This document shows, piece after piece, positions 1-13,000 of a DNA stretch of 41,464 bases; the first letter of the stretch is position 1; each line of letters starts with the position of its first letter. The position numbers and the translations under genes were made by a program. The notes below the pieces were generated by a model. It saw only the letters and a list, made by a program, of their open reading frames with translations. It did not search any database and had not been told where the DNA came from. This DNA comes from Endotrypanum monterogeii (Eukaryota > Euglenozoa > Kinetoplastea > Trypanosomatida > Trypanosomatidae): contig CM007330.1 of NCBI GenBank assembly GCA_000333855.2, positions 16,598-58,061 on the forward strand. Reading direction: 5' to 3'.

Positions 1-240
1 GTGTACGGAACGCGTCTCGTCCCCTTTTTTTTTTTTTTTTTGTGCCGCACACTGTCCCTTTGTTTGTTACGATACACACAGGTGGTTGGATGTTGTTGAT
101 CATGTACATAGCATCACCCTTCCACACCACTACGAAGTGTGGTGGTGTATCGACGTCAGCGTTTGGCGACTCAGATCATGTTACCCCTTCTACCCCTCCC
201 CCACACACACGTATACACCCGCACACTCCTGTGCATCTCC

Positions 241-279
<39 letters not shown>

Positions 280-515
280 GAACGCGTCTCGTCCCCTTTT
301 TTTTTTTTTTTTTGTGCCGCACACTGTCCCTTTGTTTGTTACGATACACACAGGTGGTTGGATGTTGTTGATCATGTACATAGCATCACCCTTCCACACC
401 ACTACGAAGTGTGGTGGTGTATCGACGTCAGCGTTTGGCGACTCAGATCATGTTACCCCTTCTACCCCTCCCCCACACACACGTATACACCCGCACACTC
501 CTGTGCATCTCCTCG

Positions 516-568
<53 letters not shown>

Positions 569-603
569 GAATGCGTCTCGTCGCATCTTTTATTTTTTTT
601 TTC
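1..603. repeat. Tandem repeat of ~272-289 bp units: two full copies and a third partial
   Basis: Copy 1 spans 1-272 and copy 2 spans 273-561. Both begin GTGTACGGAACGCGTCTCGT, continue with a poly(T) run and a unique-looking core, and end in a (TG)n run. A third copy starts at 562 with the same first bases, carries substitutions, and loses similarity by about 603. Between the full copies the core looks almost identical; the visible length difference is in the TG run, 34 bp at 243-276 against 48 bp at 518-565. The window begins exactly at a unit start, so more copies may lie to the left. The near identity suggests recent duplication or homogenisation of intergenic DNA. It is not a CRISPR array, because the units are directly adjacent with no unique spacers. 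Confidence 0.93.
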
Positions 604-975
604 GGCATCCCTGCCTCGCTATCTCTCTCTCGCATTTTTTTCGGGATTTATCTCCCTCTTTGTTTTTTTGTGCCGAAGACTTTGAAGCGGATTGAGAAGG
701 GGAGGAGAGGGGCAAGAGTTGACCACGCAAAAAAAAAAAATAGTGTGGTGGTGACAAAATGGAGTGGGTCGAACACTACTCCCCCTCTATCGTATCAATG
801 GCATATACCTTCACCAGTTACTTCTGTTTTTTTTTTTTCTGTCCCTCCTCCTCCTTCCCCTCCAAGCATCTCAGATGTAGAGGAATCGAATCATTGTAAG
901 TCTTTTTTCTTCCTCCCTTCCTCCCTCCCTCCCTCCCCACACACAACACACACACACACAAACCCCCGCCTCCTT

Positions 976-998
976 TGTGTGTGTGTGTGTGTGTGTGT
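976..998 (+). repeat. (TG)n microsatellite
   Basis: An uninterrupted TG dinucleotide run on the plus strand, preceded at 910-938 by a TCCC-type pyrimidine repeat and at 947-960 by a short CA run. Confidence 0.95.
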
Positions 999-2029
999 TT
1001 TCCTCTACATTTGTCTCCGTGACATGTACCCTTGTTGGTCATTGAAGAAAGGAAGAGAGGAGTGAGGAGTGAGGAAGAATACGTAACACTACATTACCAC
1101 CTTTTTGTTGTTGTTTTGTTTGTAGGTCATCCAGCTCCATGGATTGCTCAAAGACAAAAGAATGCGGAGAGGATATGATACCTCGGTTTTTGCACCTCAC
1201 CTCCTTTTGCTCGCACGCCGATCAATGCCTAGTGTTTCGAGAAGGAGTGGATGGAGGGGATGCTTCCACTGAAAAAAGGCAGCTTGCTCCCCCACTCCTG
1301 TCCCCGTCCTCTCTGAAATTTAAAAAAGAATTCGGACCTGCATATGTGTAATAGCGTTGTGCTTCTCCCTGCCCAGCCCCCCTTTTTCTTTCTCTCTCTC
1401 ACTGCATCTCGCTCGTTTCCTCATCTTTAATTTTTTAAAGTCAAACAGAATAGGTGTGTGTATCCAACACACCGCAGATCATGACCCGCTGACCTGGCAC
1501 AGGTTTGCCTCACCTCACATCGATTGTATGTGCATGTGTGTGTGTGTGTGTAAATGAGAGATTTACAACACTGAAAGTGTCGAACGTCGACGAATTCCTT
1601 AAAAGACCACACCCTTTTTTTTTCTCGTTTTCTTTTTCATGCTGCTGATGTACGCGCGAGCACAACACACGCAAAGAGAGCGAGAGAGAAAGATGTGCGC
1701 GAGCTCAGTTTAGCGTAAGCCAGAAAATGCAAACGGACGACGAACTCCATTTGTATCCCCAGAGTCTCACCTCAAGCGCCGCCCTCCCCTCCTCTCTAAC
1801 CCTCCCCGCATCGCTTGCCTGTCAACTCTTGCGGGTCACCAGATTCCAGGAAGTGATGTGGGCAGGCATTCGAAGCTCGCTTGTGTACATATTGACTTAA
1901 CTTCATCGCTGATCTCACTCACAAAAAAGAAAAAAATAAGTGGCGAAAAAAGAGGACGAGGTGTAATCGAAGAGACCTACAACCGGCGACCACCACTACA
2001 AATACCGCTACCTGGTCCCCCTTGGATAC

Positions 2030-2046
2030 ATATATATATATATATA
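2030..2046. repeat. (TA)n microsatellite
   Basis: Alternating AT run within the intergenic region, followed at 2170-2189 by a TG run. Confidence 0.9.
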
Positions 2047-2644
2047 AATGTGTGTGCGTATATTCGTTACCTATACATGCAGACGTATTGGCAGCAACAG
2101 AGGATATGCATCGAGCTCCAACAATAAGAGCAACAGTCGTCTTTAATGGCATTTATTGTCTGTCTCCTCTGTGTGTGTGTGTGTGTGTGCGTGAAGAATA
2201 TGCAAGAAGGGGACAGAATATTGTCACACACTCACAATATATAAAAAAGAAAAAAAAAGATGCCACCTCGCACATGTCAATGTTTCGTAGGAAAACCCGG
2301 AGCCCTATTCCCCCCACTACCGACAGCCCCCGTTGGCTTTTGGAGAAAGAAGAGGTATATCACATTTACCAGAAACATTGGCATGTATCATTCATGTCAG
2401 TGGACTGTTCTGTAGTGAGTCAAGTTGTGCATGTGTTCTATTGCATACGCAATATTTCACCGTGGATCTTGAAACACGGAAACACAGACGGACACCGTCG
2501 ACTTCACTGCTACATCTCCTCATCCATGCCTTCATATCCGCTGCACCTCGCATCCCCCTCTGCTCACCTACTCTTCTCCTCCCATAACCCCTCCCCCTTT
2601 TTTCTTCTATGTGCAACTTTTTTTTCCGAGTGATGGCTCTATCC

Positions 2645-2691
2645 CACACACACACACACACACCACTCTCACGACAACGACGACGAGAACA

Positions 2692-2729
<38 letters not shown>
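2645..2729. repeat. (CA)n and (TA)n microsatellites close together
   Basis: A CA run at 2645-2663 is followed after about 35 bp by a TA run at 2698-2729. The TA run is self-complementary and could extrude as a hairpin. Confidence 0.92.
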
Positions 2730-2735
<6 letters not shown>

Positions 2736-2972
2736 TTCTCCCTAGAGAGCGCAAGAGGACTCTAAACCTCAACACCACAAGGCCGATTTGTTTTTTGTCG
2801 TTTTATTTTTGTTGTTGTTCGGCGTTCCAGTGTCTTGGGTGGGTGAGGAGTGAGTACAGGGCATACTCATCTATACATATTCAATAAGAACTACATCGAC
2901 AACAAAAAGGGGAGTGGGCCGGATACGATCAGGGCAACACAAACTCACAGACACATCTTTTTTTTTTTGTTT

Positions 2973-2974
2973 GT

Positions 2975-3010
<36 letters not shown>
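2973..3010 (+). repeat. (TG)n microsatellite with one interruption
   Basis: A plus-strand TG run, interrupted by one TA step near 2979, follows a poly(T) run at 2958-2968. Confidence 0.95.
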
Positions 3011-3011
<1 letters not shown>

Positions 3012-3654
3012 TGTGTTACAAATAGTATTATAGGGTGTGCTTGTACCTGTGAGCCGTCTTCCTCTTTCCCCCTCCTCCTCAAGCTGGACGACGCGGCGGA
3101 CTCCGTGTACCTTTGGCGTATCATCTATATTTTTGTTTAATCCACGCGCACACACACGTCGTCACGCGTACGCAAACTCTCAGGTATCCTGAGGTCTTCC
3201 TCGCGTCATCACCCCTCCCCCTACACACACACAAGCACACGCACGCAAATACCCTCCGACCTCCTCATTTCCTTTTATCTTCACTTTCTGTGTGCATTCG
3301 TATGTGTGTGTGCCCTCCCTTTTTTTCGCACTATTCGTTGATGATTGGCCTTCCCCTTCTGTTTTTTTTTTTCATTGCTCAACTTGCTTTCTTTCTGTCT
3401 GCGTCAGTGAGTTGGCGCGTGTGTGTAGGGCGCTTCAGTATTCCATAGATATCCTCTGTCGGCTAACGGGGAAAGTAGCGAGCGTCCACACCCATCTGGA
3501 AGCACACATACACAAACTTTGCTTCTATCTGCGTGTCTGGCTGTTTTATTTCTTTTTTTTGCGCAGCCTCTGAAGTTGTTGCGTCTCTTTGTAGGTAACG
3601 AGAGAGGGAGTAAACAAATAAACTGTGATTTATTTATTTAGAGGTGATATGTGT

Positions 3655-3750
3655 TTATATATATATACATATATATATAATATTATATATATTATTATAT
3701 TATATATTATTTTTTTTCCATTAAACACGCACAGAGAGAGAGAGAGAGAG
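3655..3750. repeat. AT-rich block and (AG)n run
   Basis: Positions 3655-3711 are almost pure A and T in TATA and TATTA patterns, ending in a T run. An AG dinucleotide run follows at 3732-3750. This is the most AT-rich segment of the window. Confidence 0.9.
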
Positions 3751-3849
3751 TAATAGAAAGGACTCAAACGTTTCCTCGCGTGGATACTCTTCGAACGCAC
3801 ACGAATATATCACATAAACTATTCTTTTTTGGTTTTTATTCGGGCTGAC

Positions 3850-3850
<1 letters not shown>

Positions 3851-3880
<30 letters not shown>

Positions 3881-3885
3881 GTGTG
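3851..3885 (+). repeat. (GTGTAT)n hexamer tract
   Basis: Several tandem copies of a six-base GTGTAT-type unit end in a short TG run. It lies about 195 bp upstream of the giant gene start. Confidence 0.85.
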
Positions 3886-3980
3886 AAAGGCATTGTCATT
3901 AATCCTCTGACCGGGAGGAAGTAAATATATACATATATATCAGGGGCTGAACGACGAAGACAAACCACCCAAAGGGAGGG

Positions 3981-4040
3981 ACCCCACCCCCCTTTCTCTA
4001 TCTCACCATCGCTACGATCCAGCCTCCCAATTTAACTCAG
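3981..4040 (+). promoter_or_regulatory. Candidate spliced-leader acceptor for the giant gene
   Basis: A pyrimidine-rich tract at about 3981-4010 is followed by AG dinucleotides at 4021-4022 and 4039-4040. Trypanosomatid trans-splicing normally uses an AG shortly after such a tract. Use of 4039-4040 would leave a 5' UTR of 39 nt before the ATG at 4080, and would support that ATG as the start. The exact acceptor is inferred. Confidence 0.4.
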
Positions 4041-4079
4041 AAGGTACGCACCAGCTGTATCCACGTGTACGCGTATACA

Positions 4080-7000
4080 ATGTCTACAACGTTCGGTAGA
4101 AATGGCGGTGTAGGAGGACGAGGTCATGTCGCTACATTGCAGCTAGCCGCCAGACGGCTGCCTCTCCTGCTGGTGATAATGTGTGCTGCACTTGCCCTCG
4201 TAACCCCGGCGCTCGCAGCGATAACGTTTACCATCCCCAACGTGGAAACCCCCTCAATGTACCAAACAATTCAGCTGTCTTTGGGTTCGAACCCGTTACT
4301 GGGGGACCCGAGGATTACCACAGGTGACCTTATCTTCTTCGTGGCGTCGGACGCTACCGCATCATGCGTGTACAGTACCACCCCCACTGCGAGTACGCCT
4401 GGCTACTACGCCGTCACGGCGACCGGCGGCGATGGGTACACTGGACAAGTTATTCTCGCCATTGTATCCACTGTGTTCACAGTGGGAACAAACTACTACC
4501 CGTGCTACCTGTCGAACGCAGGGCAATCTGCGACTATTGTGCCGCGTGGCTTCACTCAGCCCGGCTCGAGCGATGCGATGGGTGTGTGGCCTCCCATCTA
4601 CACAAGCCTCAGCATGAGTCCAACGAGTGCCAACGGCGGCGAGGGGCCTGTGAGTATCAGCATCACTCAAGCCAATCAACAAGGTCGCCCGATCAACGGG
4701 GGTCTGACAGGAAGATACACAATCATGCTGGTGCCATGCGGGAGCATCATCGTCGGCGGCGCCACTGTGCAGAGCGACTGCACGAACCTCAATGCACTGG
4801 TAACGGTGTGCAACACAGTGGGCACCGCTGCTACGACACCTACCGGCGTCATCTCCCTCGTCAACCTTCAAGCTCAACCCAGCGGAATAGCGAGTGGCAG
4901 CTTTACGGTGACCTACAGCCCAAACGCAGCCGGATATTACGTCTGCGTGCCGTACTGTGGCAGCACCTCGGCCGGCTGCGGAAGGCCAACAGTCGCCATG
5001 TCGTTCACCGTGTTGGCATCGCTCTCAGTAACCAGCAGCGACTACACCATCACCTTCGGCAGCGCCAACCCTGGTGTATACACCCGCCGACCGGGCCAGC
5101 CGCAGGCGCGCGAGCGCGGTACCCTCTCTTTCAGGGGTGCCGGTCTGGCTGCTGAGGATTCTGTCAAAGTTATTCGAAGCACCGACTTTTGCACCTCCAG
5201 CACGGCGGCTCTGATGTCCAACCTTGAACTTGGCGCGCCGCAACTTATAACAGAAGGCGATGAGGTCATGACAACAGTGTCATTTGTAGCGCCAGAGCTC
5301 GTCACTGCAACAATAGTTGGCCGTGTCTGCTACAAGCGCTCCGCCAGTGGTCTGTGGTCTACAACTTACCTCTCCGCGGAGCAACAGAGAGCAGATTTCA
5401 CCGTTGATGTTCTGGAGCCGCGCCGCTTCACGATCACATCACCGACAACGAACCCCACACTCGGCGAGACACTGACGATCACCTTTGAGGGAACCGGTCT
5501 GGACGGCTCTGTGGACCAGGCCTACCTCTCCGCTAGCAACGGCAATGATCCATGCGATCGTGACGACGGCGAGGGCTCGCTGAACGAAGGCGGCGGCAAC
5601 AACAATCCCCTACGCCTGTCCACCGACACATACTTCACATGCCAGATGAGTGGAACCAGCGTCTCTGCCCCAATATGCACTGTGCTCGTCGACCCGGTTG
5701 AAACGAATACAGCCATGAGTTTGGCTGTGTGTTACCGCAAGCTGCGAAATAGTCAGCAAACAAACTTCGCACAGATCAGCGGTACCGTAGCACTCCAGGC
5801 ACGAAACCCGACATATGCCCTGGTGGTTTCCCCCCCCTACGCGGGACAATCCGTTGCGGTGCAGTTCAGCGGAGTGAGTTTATCCCCAGATGACGACCTG
5901 CAGCTGGTCGCGCAGGGTGGAACATGCGGCAGCGAGGCCTCTACCTTGACAACCGCCAGCATTGCATTCAGCAGAGAGATCAGCGCGGGTACAGTGTATG
6001 AATACACACTGGTCGGCGCCGCCGAGACATGCATCGTGATCTGCCACCGTCGGCTTGGGTCAAATGTGTGGATTATCGCGCGTAGCTCTGATGGCATTCC
6101 CCCAGTGACCTCAAGCTGCGCGGCCTCTAACATTTATATATCATCATTTCCAGTGCGGTACACCATTACGAACCTGGCCTCGAGTAGCACCCCCGGTGGC
6201 ACCACTGTGGGTACCCTCCTGAGCGTCGGAGAGACCGGCACAGTGCGCTTCACCACTGTGGACGGACGGCAATTTTCCTTCACCACCACACCGACAGCAG
6301 TCAAGTTGGTGCAGGCGCAGGACACGTGCGTGATAACACCGTGCGGCGCGGCACTCCGAGCCGCGTGCGCCATCGCTGCAAGCCCCGCTGATTACACCAG
6401 TGCCGTATCCGGGAGCGGCAGGGCAGCCTTTGGCGCCTCTGTCCAGGTGAGTACAGGAGAAGCGCACTACATTGTATGCGTGCAAACCTCTAGCGGCGAG
6501 AACGCATACGTGCCTGTCCTGCCGTCCTCAGAGGTTTCGGCGACTAGTACCACGTATGGCTTCACCACGGCTGTGCGGAACCCCACGCTTCAATCACGCT
6601 CACCAGCTACGTGGCGCGTGTCCATGAGCAGGCTGGAGACAACCTTTAGCGGATCAAATCTCAATGCGGACACGAATGCTGTGTACGCTGTCGCGGAAAG
6701 CGAGTTACTGGCCTCCTATACGGCAAGCGACGGCACCCGAGTTGCGGTGTGCCCGCCTGTTTCGCAGACACCAGCAGCAATTCTAGTGTCCTCCCTAGTC
6801 CCCGACAGTAGCAGCGCCACCACCACGACGGTGACTTACACCCGTGCGGACCGGCTGTACGATGGTATTTCCCTGTACCTGTGTTACGCATGGTCAGTCG
6901 GCAACGGGGACTCACACATCACGATGGCAGGCATGGTAACCGTATCCGCAGCGATTCCGTCCTCCTTCACGCTTGTGAGGCCGACGGAACCGGCGAGTTT

Positions 7001-10000
7001 GCGGGCTGGTGTGGAAACACAGCTCAGGTTCACCAGCAACCTCACAAGCTTATCGGCTGCGAGCGACACCGTCTATTTCTACCACTATGCCGCACTGTCG
7101 AACCCGAACCCGAACTGCTACTGTGACCCAACGGCGTGTCAGACTGGGGTGCGCATAACCTACACTGACAACATCCTTTTCACCGCCGCGACAGAAACGA
7201 TTACAGATGATACAACGATCTACACTGCTCTCCTCGGCTTCAACAACTACGACGTCCCTTCCATCTACATTGTCTGCTATGCCGTCTCGGGGCAGGCTGC
7301 CGACACATACATGGGCCGCCTAACGGTGGGCCGCGCAAACCCGTCGTACTACACCGTCTCCAGCGCAGCCGCACCGTTAAACCGCGTTGGCGCCCCCATC
7401 AGCGTTACGGCAACTCGCCGCTGCTTCACGGAGGCGTGTGCGCTGACCGCCCAGGATTCACTGCTCTTGGTTCCGGACAGTACGCGTTGCTCCCAGCTGC
7501 AGCCCACCACACCTAGCGATTCCCAGCCAGCTCTGGAGGTGGAGTCGGTGCAGGCCATTGGCGAACCGGTTCTCGGCCCAGGCGCGCTCACCCTCACGCG
7601 TACCTTCGTTGTAGATCTCGAGGGAGGGTACCGCGTGTGCTACCGTCTCTCGAGTGATACTGTCTGGATTAATCTCCCGTTCTCCATCAATCACGAGCTC
7701 TCCGTGCTGGCGGTTGACGGAGCAAACCCGCAGCAAGCAACGCCGGTGCCAAGCGCCCCCTCCGCTGGGCAATTCGTCATCATGAATCTGCTCTGCAGGA
7801 CGCAAACGCTCTGCAGCACGTGCAGGGTGGTGCGACTTGTGCCCGGTGTTCGATCAAGCTGCTGGGTGGCGGTGCCGGGGACCTACACGAGCGACTCGTG
7901 CCTAACCACTACCTCGGTACAGTACCCTGATCAGTACTTCGAGAGCGGCGACTACACAGTGTGCTATGGCGACGACTACCCCACATCACGTCGCATACCT
8001 GGCACCTTCACAGTCACCACAGGAAACCCATCGAGCTTTGCCCCGACAGAGTCGAGTGGCTACAACGTCTACACCAATCAAGGGACCGACTATGTGCTGG
8101 AGATCACCGGCACAGGCCTCTCCACCGCCGATGCCGCATTTTTGCTGCCGAACATAGGGTACAGCTGCCACGACCTCCGCACCAACGAGGTGCAGAGCGA
8201 TGGCCATCTAGCAAATTTGCTGGAGCCGAGTGTGAAACCTTATCCGCTGCAGCTGACGGCCACGGGTGTCTCGTGGACAGTATCTAATCAGCAGAAGCGC
8301 TTCGGCGGCGGTTTGCTGGATGACACAAACCTGTGCCCGGGAAATGCGGCGCCGTGTTTAATGAAACTGTGCTACATGCGTTCCGGCACCTCCTGGGCGC
8401 CTGTCACTCTAGAAATACCATCAGCGCCGACGCCCGCGCCGACCGGGATTGAGCTGCGCACCTCTAACCCCTCCTCGATCGAGTTCGATACCTACCCACT
8501 GGGGATCGGCAAGTATGTGATGGCTACAGTTCAAGGCACGGGGCTCTCGAGCACAGACATCGTCTCCATTCACGCGGGGGCTTGTACCGACGCCACCATC
8601 ACGGTATCCGTGGCAGGTGCCGTATCCGTAAATGAAGAAGGAACGCAATGGCGTGGTGTGTTGCGTATCACAGACGCTGCCAAGAGCTATTCCGTGTGCT
8701 ACTGGCGCTCCGAATTGGCAACGGAAGTGGCCACCATCAGATTCACTGGAAACCCAGAATCTTCGGAGATTGTGGTGCTCAACACCCCGCTTTATTACGT
8801 TCTAAGCCCGTCCAACTTTACGTCGACCCTCTCACCGCTGACGAGGTACGAAGAACTCATCGTTGGTTCTAGCTTCAGCGCCACCGGTACCGTCACGGTG
8901 GATTTAACGAGTGTGCAGCTTATCGCGGCAGATACGAGTGTCGCGGAGTGTAACTACGCACCCTTTCAGACAGTGGTGACCGGCGCTGTAGTGTTTCCGA
9001 TTGTCCAGACGCTCTCATTAGTGCCGGGCAGCGGTACCGCGGGTTCACTGCGGTCGTACCAAGGCCGTCTTGATAGCACCGAATCAGGTCCCTATGCACT
9101 GTGCATGAACACCGCGTCTGGACTTTTTCGCGTCGTCGCCCCTCTGCCTGAGGACCCAACAAGCATCACCAACAGCGTCGAGATCAATTTGTACGACCCT
9201 GTTCCCAACACGTACATAACCGCCCCTGAAAACGTGATGGTGGGTCACGTGGTAACGCTGACCTTCTCCAGGACCCCTGCGGCAAGCACCCCCACCCTCG
9301 ACGACAACACAGCCCCTGCCTCAGCCAGCCTGGCGGCCGGTGACGTGGTCCAAATTATCGACGGTACTTTGTTCGACTGCGGTTTCCGAAACGTTTCCAT
9401 CTTGGCAGAGGGCATCGTGACACAGACTGAAGGCAGCCCATCGACGACGGTGTCCCTGCTCATCCCTGAGACGTACACTCAAGGCGGTGCAAGTGTGTCG
9501 GCAGCTGAAAAAAGCTACACGGTGTGCTACCGAAGGCAAAGTGGGACCTTCGCCGCCTCCCCTCGCACCGGTAGCACTGTCGACCGAAATCTTTTCGTCA
9601 TGGCGCAGGTGCCGACCAGGTGGACATCGTCGCCCACACAGGCCCAGGTCAACGCGCCCATCAGCATCACCTTCTACGGCGACAACAGAGTGCCAAACTA
9701 TCTGACTGCAAACGACGTCGCGCTTCTCGCGTTAGTGCCTGAGGGCACCCTGCCAAACCCCAGCCTATGTAGCCCAACTGAAAACGGCGATACGGAGGGA
9801 GTCGATGAAGGGGATGTAACCTTCACCACTATCACGCAAGGCACCATGACAAAGCCAGACGCAGTGAATACACAGTGGTCTATACCCGGCAATGTGCTTT
9901 TGGAGGGCGTCTATGTCGTCTGCTACGCTGCCCAACAGAGTGGGCAGTCCGTGTATGTAAACTCACCAGCGACGCTTGTCGTGTACGTGACGCAGTCCCC

Positions 10001-13000
10001 GAGCGGTGCCTACCTCGCACGCGATCCCACCTCTGTCGAAGAAAATCTGAACCTTCTGCAGGGGGAACGCGTTTTTTTGCTATTTCACACGACCGTGGCT
10101 CTCGATGTGGTGCTGGACAACGGCCAGGGCACTACCCCTCCCTCCGACGACAACGACGTGGTTCGCATTACGACAGACAGTGGCTGTGGTACGCTGCTCG
10201 AGGCCGGAATCATCGACGCGATTCCTGTCGATTTCGGTTACGCGCCACTTGGCATCGTGAGCGAAGCTACCGGTCTTACGGTGCCATACCTGCACCTTCG
10301 CGTTCGTGCGGTCCCAGGCGACTACTACGTTTGCATGCGCCGTCGTCAGCGTGAGATCTGGCAGGCGTACTATGATTTTGAGGTGGTGGGCGGGTTAAGC
10401 GTGAACCCGGCGGTGCTGCGCGTGGGGAATGCCGCTGTCGCGACGTTCACGACGACGCCAACCACACCGCGGGTATGGGTACCACACACGTTAGTTTCTG
10501 CCACCTACGCAACTGGTGTTAGCATAGAAAACATCGAACAATTCTTCTTTGTGCGCTTCACAGGCACCGGCACCGTGACCGACACCGACGAGATCAACAA
10601 CGATTCTTGCTACCGTCCTGCCTCCGCATTGCAGGCGTCATTGCCCTCTGTGACACTGGTCAACCGCACACTGCAGGTGCATCTGGTGAACCCCATGTTC
10701 ACACAGCACAGCTTCGGCTGGCCGAGTACGTACCTGCTCTGTTATCAGCAACAAGGCCGCAACATAGCGTCTGTCTTTCCAACCGCCTTGACGACGGCCG
10801 GCCCCAGCCCGACCACCTATGCGGTTCCGAACACTATCGTCATTCAGAATTCGTTTACGATGAGCTTCGTTTCCATCGACCCCATTTTCGAGGCTGGCAG
10901 AAACAACATGGCGCAAATATACACAGTGGACAACGTGATGGCAACACCGAACTGCTCCGAGGCAACGCCACCGGTTGGTGGCACGACAAGCTTCACCACT
11001 TTCACCCCCACGAGTACGACGCAGGCAAGCGTGACGCCAACACTGGTGGCATCTGGCTACTACTTTGTGTGCTTTCGGACGTATGATCAAACTCAGTACT
11101 TCCCCGTCCCAAACGCCGCAGGCGACTTCATCTTCCCGGCTGGATTGATCGGGGCGCAAAGATACACAGTGACGCCCTCACCGGCCTACCTCGGCCAGGT
11201 ACTGGACATCGTCATTGTTGGTAACCAGTTGAGCAGTAGAGACCACGTGAAGGTGGTGCGCGTTTCAGAGGAGGAGCTGACCGAGACGGAAAACGATGTG
11301 AATGCTGGAACAGTCTATCAGACCCAATGCACAGCAAACGCCGTCAACTCCGACGCCAGCGAACCAGCCGGCGCAGCAGGTAGCACGGTGCAGAGCACCA
11401 CCGGCATGTTGGCACACTACTACCCTCGTGTAAATGAAACCGGCACGTTCATTCTGTGCTACCAGAGCGTCTTGTGGGAGGATGCGTGGGTCTGGGTGCC
11501 CGAGATCCCTCAATTCACCGTTGGTGTGGCGCACCCCACGCACTACACTCTCTCGGCGACAGCCGCGTACGCAACCGAAGTGCTCTTGCTTAACATTCAC
11601 GACAGTGACGACGGCAGCGGTGGCACCACAGGACGACTGCGGCCGGAGGATAGGGTGAAACTCATTGACCGTGGCACGGGGGCGAGAGGCTTTGATTGCA
11701 CAGAGAGTGCCCTTGCCAGCAGTTCCGTTGGCCTGCTCAGCTACTTAAGCACGGAAAGCACTACTCGGCTGCACGTGTACCGGATCTGTGGCTCCGCCGT
11801 TGCGAGTCTAACGGTCTGCTATGCCCTTGCGGGGGCGCAGGGGGGGGCGGTGAGTTGGGCTGAGGTGCCACGGCAGTCGCCACCGCCGACATACATATTC
11901 ACTGGGGTGGCGATAGAAGAAGATCCGTTTGTGGGACCGCTGCAAGCCTCAAGCGGCACCGTTCCGCCGACCGTCACCGACTGGGTGCCTCCGCGCCCGT
12001 ACGAGCCCTTTACGTTTTTTTTCACTACCAATGTGGTTGGACTGGAGGTGCAGCGTGTGGACTTCGCGCAGCAGCCGGTATCCGTGTGCGCCGTGGATGT
12101 CAACTACGTGGTACCCCTGCTGTACCAGAAGGAGACACCCCAAGCGAGTACATTTACGGTCTCTCTACCGTCCGCGGGCAGCTACGTGGTGTACATCAGC
12201 CACGCAACCGCCGTGACGGCACCGAGGCTCATGCATAGGACACCGCTTGTCGTGGGGCAGTGCGACCCCTGCTTGTTCACGCCATACTACGGGTTTGTAG
12301 GGGGAAACGTGCTTCTGTCATTTCCAAGCAGTGCTGGCGGCTCCCTGAGCAACGCAGATGAGGTGCGTATTTTTCCGGTGTCTCAGGGACTGACAGGGAG
12401 GCCGTGCGAGGCGATCACAGGTGCGTACGCCGGTGTCACCCTCACGCCTATCGCGGAACAGAGCACCAGAGACCTGACCGTCTTCAGCGTCACTACGGGC
12501 ACGGGGGCGGGAGCGAGCGCGTATCTCGGTGAGTACTATGTATGCTATCGCAAAGTAGATGCATCTGCTGGCGGTGCGACCTCTTTGTTTGCAATCGTCG
12601 CTGAGAACAACGGTCTAGCCTCCATCTTCTCCGTCTACCCTGCCGACCTACTCACCGCGACGGCGTGCCCTGCCTCGCCCATGAACGCACTCGAGACCGC
12701 TGTGTTCAACGTGACTGCGCGCGATACAGCACTATATCCGAACGTAGCCTTCAGTGAATTGGATGTACTGGTGGTCGTCCCACCGGATGTACTCGGCGAA
12801 GGCGGCTGTGAAGGTGTCACTGACGTGAACGCCCTCGTCACGGAGTCGGGCGGCCGCGCGCAACTGGCCACGCTGGACACGTATGGTAGAGGTATATCGA
12901 ATTGGTACCTCACCTTCGCCAGCCAGGCAGAGACGCTGTCCTTCAGCTGGTGCTTCAAGCTGAGGTACGATACGCTGTTCCGCACCCTCTCGACCACCCC

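Larger units (their letters stand above)
604..4079. other. Gene-free, microsatellite-rich intergenic region upstream of the giant gene
   Basis: I find no credible gene in these ~3.5 kb. Open frames here encode low-complexity peptides from TG, CA and T-rich tracts. The stretch holds many simple repeats: (TCCC)n at 910-938, TG tracts at 976-998, 1537-1553, 2170-2189 and 2981-3010, TA tracts at 2030-2046 and 2698-2729, a CA tract at 2645-2663, an AT-rich block at 3655-3711, (AG)n at 3732-3750 and a GTGTAT-type hexamer tract at 3851-3885. The segment at 1139-1351 has a 70-codon open frame without recognisable features. The region probably includes the 3' UTR of a gene left of the window and the upstream processing signals of the giant gene, but it is unusually long for a trypanosomatid intergenic space. 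Confidence 0.75.

Noticed and set aside
1..603. CRISPR-like repeat array
   Set aside because: Units are ~280 bp, directly adjacent and without unique spacers; the organism is a eukaryote.
86..1065. Long plus-strand open frames (for example 139-1065, 86-685) and minus-strand partners
   Set aside because: They are translations of TG, T-rich and CA tracts (Val-Cys runs, Phe runs) across the tandem repeat; no gene-like composition.
1139..1351. 70-codon plus-strand frame
   Set aside because: Short, no recognisable domain, no clear support for expression; left as intergenic.
4065..4079. Upstream extension of the giant gene to GTG 4065
   Set aside because: Trypanosomatid nuclear genes start at ATG; the ATG at 4080 gives a good signal peptide context and lies just after candidate splice acceptors.
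4283..4296. GGGTTCGAACCC palindrome resembling a tRNA T-arm core
   Set aside because: It lies inside the giant gene, in frame, with no tRNA structure around it.
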